Part shown: piece after piece, positions 45,661-54,519 of the stretch | Layout of the letters: every line of letters starts with the position of its first letter | Numbering within the stretch: the stretch's first letter is position 1 | Source: Gloeocapsopsis crepidinum LEGE 06123 | GTDB taxonomy: Bacteria; Cyanobacteriota; Cyanobacteriia; Cyanobacteriales; Chroococcidiopsidaceae | Direction: 5' to 3' | Length of the DNA stretch: 58,561 nucleotides | NCBI RefSeq assembly: GCF_015207655.1 | Contig: NZ_JADEWN010000033.1 | Coordinates: forward strand, 1-58,561 | Position numbers and translations under genes: made by a program | Notes under the pieces: model-generated | What the model saw: the letters and a program-made list of their open reading frames with translations, nothing else | The model's database searches: none | Told to the model about the DNA's origin: nothing

Positions 45661-45745
45661 AGAAGCATTTGGTAGTTAGCTGAAAAAAGCTAATAGCTAA
45701 CTGCCAATCACGACTAATTACATGCTGCATAGCTACTTTTAATCT

Positions 45746-46978
45746 GTGGTGGATTTTTTGCAATACGCCAGCATCGGTGCGATCGCCTTAACTTACTTAG
45801 GCTTAGGCTTGGGGTATTTTCCTGGATTACGCATGAATCGGGCGACGATTGCGCTTGTAGGTTCTGCTATTTTGATTGCCCTGGGAGTATTAAGTCTTTC
45901 AGAAGCATGGCAGGCGATTGACCCGAAAACGATTGTTTTTCTGCTCAGTATGATGGTGGTTAACGCTAATCTTGCTTATGCAGGTTTCTTTCAAGTCGCG
46001 CTGGCGTTTCTTTTGCGTCTTACTCGCAGTCCTTTTGGTTTATTAATTGTACTGACGTTTGGCAGCGGATTTCTTTCGGCATTTCTCCTCAACGATACGT
46101 TAGCACTGGTGTTTACACCCTTAACACTTTCACTAACACAAACCCTTAAACTCAATCCAATTCCCTATCTTTTAGCTTTAGCTGCTGCAACAAATATTGG
46201 TTCTGTTGCCACAATTAGTGGTAATCCACAGAATATCTTGATCGGTTCGTTTTCTGGGATCGGTTATGTTGAATTTGCCCGCGTTCTCGCACCTGTGGCG
46301 GTGGTAGGGTTATGTATACAAATCGCGTTGTTATGGTGGTATTACCCTGAAGTGCGATCCCTCAGGGGCAAGCCGCCAGAGGCGGCATCGCTGCAAGCGG
46401 TTTCTGGAGAAGCAACGCTAGTTAGTTACCGCATCTATCGACCACTGTTTATCAAAAGTGTTGCTATTACCTTAGCGCTATTAACAAGTTTCGTCTTAGG
46501 TGTTCCTCTTGCTGAGGCTGCATTGGTTGCTGCTGCTTTATTGTTGATTACGCGCCGGTTAAAACCCGAACGCGTTCTTCGCGAAATAGACTGGAATTTA
46601 CTCGTGATGTTTTCCGGCTTATTTATTTTGACGCAGGGTACGCAAAAACTGAATTTGTTAGCCCCGTTTACCGCTTGGGTAGGCGATCCCGCAGGACTAA
46701 TTGGAGTTACCGCAATTTTATCTAATCTGATTTCTAATGTTCCTGCCGTACTTTTAATTGAACCGTTGATTTCGCAAGAAGATACGCGATCGTGGCTAAT
46801 GCTAGCAGCAGGTGCAACTTTAGCTGGAAATTTATCGTTATTTGGTGCTGTCGCTAATTTGATTACAGCAGAAGCAGCCGCAAGATTAGGTTATGAACTA
46901 ACATTTTGGGAACATTTTCGTTTTGGCTTACCCCTAACTGTGTTAACGCTATCTATCGTTTACTTCTGGGTGCGTTAA
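45746..46978 (+). CDS. Anion permease of the SLC13/ArsB-NhaD superfamily
   Basis: A 410-residue inner-membrane transporter with 10 to 12 hydrophobic segments. Family features are two hairpin-like repeats: AFLLNDTLALVFTPLTLSLTQTL with AATNIGSVATISGNPQNILIG in the first half, and ILSNLISNVPAVLLIEPLI with GATLAGNLSLFGAVANLI in the second. These match the ion transporter superfamily that includes arsenite/antimonite (ArsB), citrate/sulfate (DASS) and NhaD proteins; the substrate is unknown. GTG start at 45746. Between the two halves, residues about 204-215 (RSLRGKPPEAASLQ) are encoded by a palindromic repeat and lie in a cytoplasmic loop. The stop overlaps the convergent aroH by four bases. Confidence 0.85.
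   Translation: MVDFLQYASIGAIALTYLGLGLGYFPGLRMNRATIALVGSAILIALGVLSLSEAWQAIDPKTIVFLLSMMVVNANLAYAGFFQVALAFLLRLTRSPFGLLIVLTFGSGFLSAFLLNDTLALVFTPLTLSLTQTLKLNPIPYLLALAAATNIGSVATISGNPQNILIGSFSGIGYVEFARVLAPVAVVGLCIQIALLWWYYPEVRSLRGKPPEAASLQAVSGEATLVSYRIYRPLFIKSVAITLALLTSFVLGVPLAEAALVAAALLLITRRLKPERVLREIDWNLLVMFSGLFILTQGTQKLNLLAPFTAWVGDPAGLIGVTAILSNLISNVPAVLLIEPLISQEDTRSWLMLAAGATLAGNLSLFGAVANLITAEAAARLGYELTFWEHFRFGLPLTVLTLSIVYFWVR
46354..46391. repeat. Palindromic repeat inserted in frame in the anion permease gene
   Basis: GCGAT ... ATCGC encloses a GCCGCC-AGA-GGCGGC hairpin and CCTCAGGGG, giving a compact nested palindrome. Repeats of this build (GCGATCCC...GGGGCAAGCCGCC...GGCGGCATCGC) are common between cyanobacterial genes. 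Here the frame stays open and adds about 12 residues. Confidence 0.7.
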
Positions 46979-47403
46979 AAATTCAATATCCCCTCGCCTC
47001 TCGAAGAAACTCGCCCCTCGCCCCTCTTCTGCGGTAAGTTCCAGTCAGGACGTAGAGATTTAGCACCGCGAAGATAAGTGTGATAAATCTGAGTATGTGA
47101 AACAGGTAGATTAACGTGAAGTAACAAACGGATGCATCGTTGTAAACTGCGCTCGACGTGCATTTGCTGTACATCTAGCATGGGAACACTGTCCCAACAC
47201 GGGCGTTCGCGGGCGATCGCTGCGGGAAAGACAACATCGAGATCTCGTGTCACTGAGAACGTGGCACTTATAATTGCAGTAGGTTCGAGTTGATTTCGCG
47301 CCTCAATTTCTGCTAGTAGTTCTAATACGGCTTCTCGAATTGCTTCGTAAGAATTTTCTGAAACCGTTGTTGCACCGCGAATTGCTCGAACTTGCCACTC
47401 CAC
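46975..47403 (-). CDS. aroH: Chorismate mutase, AroH type, with repeat-derived C-terminus
   Basis: Monofunctional AroH-class enzyme converting chorismate to prephenate in phenylalanine/tyrosine synthesis. The fold is clear: VRAIRGATTVSENSYEAIREAVLELLAEIEARN, ISATFSVTRDLDVVFPAAIARER, SVPMLDVQQMHVERSLQRCIRLLLHVN and HTQIYHTYLRGAKSLRPDW. AroH enzymes are about 117-127 residues; here 142. The last 17 or so residues (QKRGEGRVSSRGEGILNF) come from a GAGGGGCGAG-type repeat at 46983-47035 and are probably an added tail. The stop is in the 4-base overlap with the convergent permease gene. It is 60 bases downstream of sppA on the same strand and may be co-transcribed. Confidence 0.9.
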   Translation of the reverse strand: MEWQVRAIRGATTVSENSYEAIREAVLELLAEIEARNQLEPTAIISATFSVTRDLDVVFPAAIARERPCWDSVPMLDVQQMHVERSLQRCIRLLLHVNLPVSHTQIYHTYLRGAKSLRPDWNLPQKRGEGRVSSRGEGILNF

Positions 47404-47462
47404 GCTTTATCTCCTTTTACACTAGCTTGTCGCTGCTGTAGCGCGATCGTCATTGCCCAATA

Positions 47463-48284
47463 TTATGGTCTATACAACCATAAAGGTAGACCATTAGTAG
47501 AAAGATCAAATTCTACCCAATCGATTCCAGACGATAAACAGGATGAAATCTGACTATCTCCTGAAATTAGCCGCGCTAGCAATGGTTTGCGTTCTTCCAA
47601 GGTGTAACACAAAGTTTTCTCTGGATCTAGCCCTACAAGTTCTGCTGCCCAACGACGGGCGTCTTCCTCAGTACCAAGACGGTCTACCACGCCTAATTCT
47701 AATGCCTGCTGTCCCGTAAAGATCCGACCATCAGCAAAACTTTTCACTGTCTCTAATGCTAGATTTCGTCCCTCGGCAACGGTTTGCACAAATTGGATAT
47801 AACTTGTATCGATTAATTCTTGTAGGATGTTTTCTTCAGGTTGAGTTAATTCGCGGTCAAACGCCAAAATATCTTTATAAGGACCTGACTTCACGACCTT
47901 AAAAGACACACCAACTTTTTGTAGTAAGCGTTCGAGATTATTACCTCGGAGAATCACGCCAATACTTCCGGTGATTGTACCAGGGTTTGCCATGATATGC
48001 TGCGCACCCATGCCAATGTAAACACCACCAGAAGCTGAAATATTGCCAAAGCTGGCAACTATTTTCACTTTGTCGCGCAGTCGCTTTAAGGCACTGTAAA
48101 TTTCTTGGGAGTCTCCAACTGTTCCCCCAGGGCTATCGATGCGTAGAAGTAAAGCAGGAAAACGTTTTTCTTCTACTGTTTTGAGGGCGTCGAGGACTCG
48201 CTTACGAGTTGCACTAGCGATCGCACCTGTAATTTCAATTCGCGCAATTTGTTTCCGAAACGACGGCTTAAAAGGCCACACCAT
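47463..48284 (-). CDS. sppA: Signal peptide peptidase SppA, short form
   Basis: A 273-residue Clp/crotonase-fold serine protease of the SppA family that degrades cleaved signal peptides. The catalytic Ser lies in FGNISASGGVYIGMGAQHIMANPGTITGSIGVILRG, and the Lys in the stretch KVVKSGPYKDILAFDRELTQPEE. The start of the chain MVWPFKPSFRKQIARIEITGAI is that of cyanobacterial short SppA, so I start at the ATG at 48284 rather than 48320. It has no obvious full membrane helix, in contrast to the long E. coli form. Followed by aroH. Confidence 0.92.
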   Translation of the reverse strand: MVWPFKPSFRKQIARIEITGAIASATRKRVLDALKTVEEKRFPALLLRIDSPGGTVGDSQEIYSALKRLRDKVKIVASFGNISASGGVYIGMGAQHIMANPGTITGSIGVILRGNNLERLLQKVGVSFKVVKSGPYKDILAFDRELTQPEENILQELIDTSYIQFVQTVAEGRNLALETVKSFADGRIFTGQQALELGVVDRLGTEEDARRWAAELVGLDPEKTLCYTLEERKPLLARLISGDSQISSCLSSGIDWVEFDLSTNGLPLWLYRP

Positions 48285-48503
48285 GAGCAGTCTAAACTGA
48301 TTTGAGTAAATTAATATCAAGTAGCACTAGGTAAAGCAACAAAGAATCGGCTAATTGCTAATTGCTTTGTGTTCACTTGCCTACTAGTACTTAGAAATCT
48401 ACACCCATCTTAATTTTTTTTACCCGTGCCTGGGGTGTCTTCATGAAAATACATAATTGATTACAATCAGAAGTATTGATTTATCCCAGCGGTTAGCAAT
48501 TGC

Positions 48504-49523
48504 ATGCACAAACTAACTGAATCTCGACTTCCCTTCGCGTCGCTTTTATTAATTGCGCCATTTTTCTTGTGGGGAACTGCAATGGTGGCAATGAAAGGAG
48601 TTATCCCGCATACGACACCGCTATTTATGGCAGGGGTGCGTTTAGTTCCGGCAGGAGTTTTAGTTTTGGCAGCTGGTGCAATCTTGCGTAAACCGCAGCC
48701 TCACAGTTGGCAAGCGTGGTTGTGGATTAGCATTTTTGCCCTGATAGATGGCACGCTGTTTCAAGGTTTCCTAGCTGAAGGATTAGTGCGAACTGGTGCG
48801 GGTTTGGGTTCAGTGATGATTGATTCGCAGCCTATTGCAGTGGCTTTGCTATCTTGTTGGCTATTTGGTGAAAGAATTGGGTTGTGGGGCTGGCTAGGGT
48901 TATGTATTGGTATTGTGGGAATCAGTTTGATTGGCTTGCCAGATGAATGGTTTTTGGGGACAGCAAGTCATGTTGATTTCACTTTCACTGCTTTATTTGA
49001 AAGTGGTGAGTGGTTGATGCTACTAGCTGCGCTTTCAATGGCAGTGGGAACGGTGATTATTCGCTATGTTTGTCGCTATGCCGATCCCGTTGTTGCAACT
49101 GGATGGCATATGATTTTGGGAGGATTGCCATTATTTGCATTGAGTGCGAGTGTAGAGTCGCAGCAGTGGGTAAATATTGATTTATCTGGCTGGATGGCAC
49201 TAACATACTCCACAATCTTTGGTAGTGCGATCGCTTATGGTTTATTCTTTTACTTCGCCTCTAGCGGAAACCTCACCAGCTTGAGTTCGTTAACTTTTCT
49301 GACTCCCGTCTTTGCTTTATTGTTTGGCAATCTCTTACTTGCTGAAGTCCTTAGCCCTCTACAATGGGCAGGTGTTAGCTTAACTTTGATGAGCATTTAC
49401 CTGATTAATCAGCGGGAAGTTTTGGGAATTGGTGGTAAAATTTCTGCTGTGACAGAAGAGTTAGAAACTAGTAGAATACCTGTTTCTTTATCAATTCAAG
49501 ACTCTGAGAAGCTTGGCGACTAA
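48504..49523 (+). CDS. EamA/DMT family transporter
   Basis: A 339-residue membrane protein with ten predicted helices arranged as two EamA repeats (FASLLLIAPFFLWGTAMVAMKGVI ... GIVGISLIGLP; then WLMLLAALSMAVGTVIIRYVCRY ... WAGVSLTLMSIYLINQ). The family exports or imports metabolites such as amino acids; the substrate is not known. The C-terminal 35 residues are polar. The last codons and the stop lie inside a multi-hairpin repeat (copy B), so the end of the protein has been set by the repeat. Confidence 0.87.
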   Translation: MHKLTESRLPFASLLLIAPFFLWGTAMVAMKGVIPHTTPLFMAGVRLVPAGVLVLAAGAILRKPQPHSWQAWLWISIFALIDGTLFQGFLAEGLVRTGAGLGSVMIDSQPIAVALLSCWLFGERIGLWGWLGLCIGIVGISLIGLPDEWFLGTASHVDFTFTALFESGEWLMLLAALSMAVGTVIIRYVCRYADPVVATGWHMILGGLPLFALSASVESQQWVNIDLSGWMALTYSTIFGSAIAYGLFFYFASSGNLTSLSSLTFLTPVFALLFGNLLLAEVLSPLQWAGVSLTLMSIYLINQREVLGIGGKISAVTEELETSRIPVSLSIQDSEKLGD

Positions 49524-49630
49524 AGTCGCAGCTAAGCAAACGAAGTCCACCTTTGTAGACTAACGCGAAAATAAGAGTTTTTGAAACCTGTGAAGACAGG
49601 TTTTGCCTGTGTAGCTACGGTTTCAACCGA
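49507..49630. repeat. Multi-hairpin dispersed repeat, copy B
   Basis: Palindromes GCGACTAAAGTCGC (49516-49529), GTCCACCTTTGTAGAC (49545-49560, one mismatch) and CCTGTGAAGACAGG (49587-49600) follow in order, and GTAGCTACGGTTTCAACCG closes the element. It is approximately the reverse complement of copy A at 42395-42511, and overlaps the 3' end of the DMT transporter gene. Confidence 0.85.
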
Positions 49631-49669
49631 ATCAGCTGTTCTTCATCAAAATAAAATTCTACGCACGAA

Positions 49670-50731
49670 TTGCTAAAACTATTATTTGTTTCTACTTCGG
49701 TGGGACCACTAGGTACTGGACTTGGTGGCGGAGTGGAATTAAGTTTATACAATATTGCCCAAGAAATGCGGCGGCGCGGACATGAGGTGCAAATTGTCGC
49801 GCCAAATGGTTCTTATTTTGAATCATTACCTAATATTGTGCAGATTCCTGGCGAGTTACAAATGATTGCCCAAAGTCAGGAACGCAACGCTTCAATTGTG
49901 ATGCCTGGTGACTCGGTTTTGGCAAATATGTGGGAGTATGCACGGCAAGTACAAACTGAGTATGACTTAATTGTAAATTTTGCTTACGATTGGTTGCCTT
50001 TTTACCTGACGCCGTTTTTCAGTTGTCCGATCGCTCACTTCGTCAGTATGGGATCGCTTTATGAGGCGATGGATCGTACGATCAAACAAACAGCAGATCG
50101 CTTTCCAGGTACGCTTGGCTTTTACACCGCATCGCAAGCACAAACGTTTGCGCTTGATGACAAATGTCCGTATTTAGGAAGTGGTATCAATTTATCACTA
50201 TATGAATTTTGCGCTCAACCACAAAAATGTTTAGCCTGGTTAGGCAGAATTGCCCCAGAAAAAGGGTTAGAAGATGCTGTCGCTGCGGCAAAAATAACGC
50301 AAATTCCCTTAAAGATTATGGGGAAAATGCAGGATGAAACTTACTGGCAACAAATCGTTGCAGCTTATCCTGATGCACCAGTGGAATATTTAGGCTTTCT
50401 CTCAACATCAGAAATGCAACAGCAAGTCCGTCAATGTCAAGTACTATTAATGACTCCGCGTTGGGTAGAAGCTTTTGGAAATGTTGCAATTGAAGCGCTA
50501 GCGTGTGGCGTACCAGTAATATCTTACCGTCGTGGTGGTCCAGCAGAAATTGTGCAAGATGGGAAAACAGGGTTTTTGATAGAACCCGATAGTGTCACGG
50601 GGTTAGTAAATGCGATCGCCCGTCTTGATGAAATTGACCGTTACACTTGTCGTCAACAAGCCGAAATAGAATTTTCACTAGAAGCATTGGGCGATCGCTT
50701 TGAAAAGTGGTTTGGAGATATCTTGAACTAG
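49670..50731 (+). CDS. Glycosyltransferase family 4 protein
   Basis: A 353-residue GT-B glycosyltransferase. The acceptor domain begins LKLLFVSTSVGPLGTGLGGGVELSLYNIAQEMRRRGHEVQIVAP; the donor domain has CLAWLGRIAPEKGLEDAVAAAK and the retaining GT4 motif EAFGNVAIEALACGVPVISYRRGGPAEIVQDGKTGFLIEP. It should transfer a sugar from a nucleotide donor to a surface glycan or a lipid; the donor is unknown. Start at 49670 is TTG, since no ATG or GTG lies near the conserved N-terminus and the repeat copy B ends only 40 bases upstream. Confidence 0.87.
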   Translation: MLKLLFVSTSVGPLGTGLGGGVELSLYNIAQEMRRRGHEVQIVAPNGSYFESLPNIVQIPGELQMIAQSQERNASIVMPGDSVLANMWEYARQVQTEYDLIVNFAYDWLPFYLTPFFSCPIAHFVSMGSLYEAMDRTIKQTADRFPGTLGFYTASQAQTFALDDKCPYLGSGINLSLYEFCAQPQKCLAWLGRIAPEKGLEDAVAAAKITQIPLKIMGKMQDETYWQQIVAAYPDAPVEYLGFLSTSEMQQQVRQCQVLLMTPRWVEAFGNVAIEALACGVPVISYRRGGPAEIVQDGKTGFLIEPDSVTGLVNAIARLDEIDRYTCRQQAEIEFSLEALGDRFEKWFGDILN

Positions 50732-50869
50732 GGGTGAGGGGATTGTTTTGAGTTTTGAATCCTCAAGAGTTTTGAATTTTGTTAGCGTAGCGGTGCCTTA
50801 GCACGTTTTGAGTTTTGAATTAAAAGAATTGTCTCAACACTCTTGACTCATAACTCCTCTGACCTCTCT
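50732..50869. repeat. Low-complexity repeats between convergent genes
   Basis: Three copies of TTTTGAGTTTTGAAT-type units (50750, 50766, 50806), a TTAGCGTAGCGGTGCCTTAGCACG module and CTCAACACTCTTGACTCAT fill the spacer between the GT4 gene and glgP. Confidence 0.7.
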
Positions 50870-53407
50870 TTAAATACTAATCGGTTGCATATTCTCCTTA
50901 GCTTGAATACATTCTCCTAATTCAATGGGTACAGGTTTGATATTCCAGATATCTTGACAGTAGTCGCGAATCGAACGATCAGAGGAAAACTTGCCCATCC
51001 GCGCAGCGTTTAAAATTGACATCCGCGTCCACCGATCGCGATCGCGGTACACTTGACTGACACGATCCTGACAATCAATATAGGCTTGATAGTCGGCAAA
51101 CAATAAGTATTCGTCGCGATACAGTAGAGAATCTAACAAGGGTTTGAACAGCTTAGTATCACCATGCGAAAAATGACCTGATGCAATGCGATCAATCACA
51201 GCTTTGAGTTCGCGATTGCTATGGTAGTAATCTAGCGGACGGTAGCCTCTTGCTTTTAGTGCGTAAACTTCAGGTGCGGTGAGTCCAAAGATAAAGAAGT
51301 TGTCTTCTCCGACTTCTTCGCGGATTTCTACATTTGCTCCATCCAGCGTACCAATTGTTAGCGCTCCATTCAAGGCAAATTTCATGTTACCTGTACCAGA
51401 AGCTTCTTTACCCGCCATCGAAATTTGTTCGGATAAATCCGCAGCAGGATAAACGCGTTGGGCAAACTTAACGCTGTAATCTTTCAAAAAGACAACTTTA
51501 AGGCGATCGCGCACATCAGGATCGTTATTGACAACATCGCCAATCGAGTTGAGTAATTTAATAATCAACTTTGCCATGTAGTAGCCAGGGGCAGCTTTAC
51601 CACCAAAAATAAACGTACGTGGCGTAATGTCGATATCAGGATTTGCTTTGATCCGGTTATACAGCGTGATGATATGCAGTGCGTTGAGATGCTGGCGCTT
51701 GTACTCGTGAAAGCGTTTTGCTTGGATATCAAAGATCGAGTCAGGATTGACAGTAATGCCATTTTGTTGTGCGATATATGCCACTAAGTCTTGCTTAATA
51801 GCAGACTTGATCGATCTCCACTGACTACAAAACTCAGGATCGTCTACAAACGCTTCTAAATGTTTGAGATCTTCTAAGTGCTTAATCCAGTTATCACCAA
51901 TTTTACTAGAAATTAAGTTGGTCAGTCGTGGATTACTCAATACTATAAACCGTCGGGGAGTAACGCCGTTGGTTTTGTTATTGAACTTCTCAGGGTACAT
52001 TTGATAGAAGTCGCGTAACACATCCTGTTGCAACAGTTTGGTGTGTAAAGCCGCAACACCATTAATTGAATGGCTACCAACACACGCCAGATGTGCCATG
52101 CGCACATATTTTTCTCCTGATTCGTCGATTAACGACATCCGGCGCAAGCGATCGCTGTCTCCAGGAAACTTGGCTTTGACTTCCTCTAAAAAGTGATAGT
52201 TGATTTCATAGATAATTTCTAAGTGCCGAGGTAGTAATTCTCTAAACAAGCTGATGGGCCAGCGTTCGAGTGCTTCTGGTAGTAATGTATGGTTTGTATA
52301 GGCAAGCGATTTTTGGGTGATCTGCCATGCTTGATCCCAGCCCATATCATGTTCATCGATGAGGAGTCGCATCAACTCAGCAACAGCGATCGCTGGGTGA
52401 GTATCATTGAGTTGCACGACAAACTTTTCGTGGAACTTTTCTAACGGGACATTTTGGCGAAAGACAATCCGAATCATGTCTTGCAGCGAACAAGACACAA
52501 AGAAGATTTGCTGTGCTAGACGCAGGCGCTTACCCTGTGAAGAGTCATCGTTGGGATAAAGTACCTTTGAGAGGTTTTCCGAAACCATTTTCTCTTGTAC
52601 TGCACCCAAGTAGTCGCCAGAGTTAAAGGCAGCAAAGTCAAACGATTCTGGGGCTTCGGCTGTCCAGAGGCGCAAAGTATTTGCAGTATTTGTTTTATAG
52701 CCAAGAATTGGGGTATCGTGCGGAACACCTTTGATCACTTGGAAAGGAATCCATCGGACTCGATAGCGTCCATGTTCATCGGTGTATGCTTCAGTATGTC
52801 CGCCTAGTCTGACGTAGACTTCCCACTCAGGACGCGCAATTTCCCAAGGATTACCGCAGTGTAGCCATTTGTCAGTAATTTCAACTTGCCAGCCATCGCG
52901 AATATCTTGGTCGAAGATACCGAATTCGTAGCGAATCCCGTATCCTAATGAGGGAATCTCTAGAGTTGCCATCGAATCGAGATAGCAAGCTGCTAAGCGT
53001 CCCAAACCACCGTTACCAAGTCCTGGTTCTTCTTCTTGTTCGAGTAAATCTTCTAGGTCTAGTCCTAATTCACTAACAGCTTGCTTTACTTGGTCATAGA
53101 TTCCCAAATTTACTAGATTATTACCAAGATGTGGTCCCATCAGAAACTCAGCCGAAAGATATGATACTGTCCGCGAAGCTCTTTCGGTATAAATTACCGC
53201 AGTATTAATCCAACGTTGTAGTAAGCGATCGCGTACTGTATACGCCAACGCCATATAGTAATCATTTTTTGTCGCAATTTTAGGAAACTTGCCTTGAACG
53301 TAGAACAAATTATCTAAAAAGGCTCGCTTTAGGCATTCAACACTTAATCCTGTCCGGTCGTCTTCTATCTGTAGGTTGTCTACCTGATGATTCGGCACAG
53401 TTTGCAT
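50870..53407 (-). CDS. glgP: Glycogen phosphorylase
   Basis: PLP-dependent enzyme releasing glucose-1-phosphate from glycogen, 845 residues, full length. Landmarks: VSYLSAEFLMGPHLGNNLVNLG, LLEQEEEPGLGNGGLGRLAACYLDSMATL, VVQLNDTHPAIAVAELMRLL, NGVTPRRFIVLSNP, AKRFHEYKRQHLNALH and the PLP-lysine motif EASGTGNMKFALNGALTIGTLDGANVEI. The regulatory phosphorylation and AMP sites of animal enzymes are not evident. Cytoplasmic; mobilises stored glycogen in the dark. Single gene; the upstream 300 bases are non-coding. Confidence 0.97.
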   Translation of the reverse strand: MQTVPNHQVDNLQIEDDRTGLSVECLKRAFLDNLFYVQGKFPKIATKNDYYMALAYTVRDRLLQRWINTAVIYTERASRTVSYLSAEFLMGPHLGNNLVNLGIYDQVKQAVSELGLDLEDLLEQEEEPGLGNGGLGRLAACYLDSMATLEIPSLGYGIRYEFGIFDQDIRDGWQVEITDKWLHCGNPWEIARPEWEVYVRLGGHTEAYTDEHGRYRVRWIPFQVIKGVPHDTPILGYKTNTANTLRLWTAEAPESFDFAAFNSGDYLGAVQEKMVSENLSKVLYPNDDSSQGKRLRLAQQIFFVSCSLQDMIRIVFRQNVPLEKFHEKFVVQLNDTHPAIAVAELMRLLIDEHDMGWDQAWQITQKSLAYTNHTLLPEALERWPISLFRELLPRHLEIIYEINYHFLEEVKAKFPGDSDRLRRMSLIDESGEKYVRMAHLACVGSHSINGVAALHTKLLQQDVLRDFYQMYPEKFNNKTNGVTPRRFIVLSNPRLTNLISSKIGDNWIKHLEDLKHLEAFVDDPEFCSQWRSIKSAIKQDLVAYIAQQNGITVNPDSIFDIQAKRFHEYKRQHLNALHIITLYNRIKANPDIDITPRTFIFGGKAAPGYYMAKLIIKLLNSIGDVVNNDPDVRDRLKVVFLKDYSVKFAQRVYPAADLSEQISMAGKEASGTGNMKFALNGALTIGTLDGANVEIREEVGEDNFFIFGLTAPEVYALKARGYRPLDYYHSNRELKAVIDRIASGHFSHGDTKLFKPLLDSLLYRDEYLLFADYQAYIDCQDRVSQVYRDRDRWTRMSILNAARMGKFSSDRSIRDYCQDIWNIKPVPIELGECIQAKENMQPISI

Positions 53408-53781
53408 TATTTGTTCCTTTTTTACTTAAATTTCAAGCATAGATGTAGTGTCTTCTTGCCTTGCTACCATTCTTCTGAGGTAATTATTGCTGTATTTGTT
53501 ACCATCACAGGCATAAGCAGGGTTGAGAAGTTGGGAATTGAGAAGTCAGAGATTCATTGTGTTTCAAACACTTGAGGACATACAGCCACTTGTCCGAACG
53601 ATCAGGAATTCATATTCTATCTGTGTTTATGCTTACATCCTTTTTATGATTCAAAACGCGCACAAGGGTTGTTATAGCGTTAAATCCATTTACAAATCAA
53701 CATGAAACATCAACTATAGTACTCACGCTTTGTTTGCGAAAAAATATAGCTCATTACAGAAAAATAAAAATAACAAACAAA
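53408..53781. other. Intergenic region upstream of glgP
   Basis: No gene that I can support. Two short open frames (53387-53575 and 53523-53705) lack family resemblance. The glgP promoter should lie in the part next to 53408. Confidence 0.4.
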
Positions 53782-53808
53782 ACCTCAGCCCACTTAGTAG
53801 GCTAAGGT
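53770..53808 (-). terminator. Terminator after the phosphoketolase remnant
   Basis: On the minus strand, ACCTTAGCC (53808-53800) pairs with GGCTGAGGT (53790-53782), nine base pairs with one G-U, followed by TTTTGTTTG. It lies 22 bases beyond the stop codon of the truncated phosphoketolase gene, so the terminator survived although the gene decayed. Confidence 0.75.
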
Positions 53809-53830
53809 ATCATTACATACTTTCTAATCT

Positions 53831-54196
53831 CTAGTAATGCCAAGTCCAATCGCGTACTTCCGGCAGATCGTCGCCGTACTTGTTGATATATTGCTTATGT
53901 TCGATCAGTTTATTGCGAATCATTTGTTTAACGTGCGCACCGACGTTTTGTAGCCCAGGAACGCGGTCAATGACGTCTCCTACAAGATGAAAACGATCTA
54001 AATTATTCATTACTAACATATCAAACGGTGTTGTTGTCTGTTCTTGGTATCCGCGTACATGGAGATTTTTATGATTGATACGGCGGTATGTCAGACGATG
54101 AATTAGCCAAGGATAGCTGTGGAAAGCAAAGATAGTCGGCTTATCTGTGGTAAAAATTGAGTCAAAATCTTTATCTGATAAACTATTAGGTTCTTT
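53831..54196 (-). pseudogene. C-terminal remnant of xylulose-5-phosphate/fructose-6-phosphate phosphoketolase
   Basis: The minus strand reads 121 residues: [59 protein letters not shown] and [19 protein letters not shown], ending [12 protein letters not shown]. This is the last about 120 residues of a phosphoketolase (about 800 residues long). A stop codon lies in frame just upstream of 54196 and nothing recognisable as the rest is seen. Only the part from an internal Met at 54019 would be translatable. It is a 5'-truncated gene remnant. Whether an intact copy exists elsewhere cannot be told. Confidence 0.9.
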
Positions 54197-54519
54197 CTAA
54201 GTATGTATTTGCAACTAATCCAATAGCTTTAAAAAATTGAAGTAAATAACTTGATTTTTTAAATAGACCTCCTGCATAAATCACAGATGCCCGACGACTA
54301 AAGTCGGGGTATCCAAGCGGAGTGTACCTTCGTACACTAAAATAAGACTTTTAGCAGTAAGTCCACGGAGGTGGACTTTGTTTATTTAGGTGCGAATTTA
54401 TTCGCGATTCTCTTCACGCAGGAAGTCTAATGAAACACAAAGAACGCAAAAAAAGAGATAGAGAAGAATTTTTATAAATTCTAGGGTCATCATTTATCTA
54501 TGAGATAAGTGTAATAGGG
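54197..54519. repeat. Gap with multi-hairpin dispersed repeat, copy C
   Basis: The gap contains no gene. At 54288-54390 lie CGACTAAAGTCG (54295-54306), AGTGTACCTTCGTACACT (54321-54338) and GTCCACGGAGGTGGAC (54361-54376), the same kind and order of palindromes as in copy B, but with a different middle stem. It sits immediately next to the break of the phosphoketolase remnant. The remainder is AT-rich. Confidence 0.75.
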
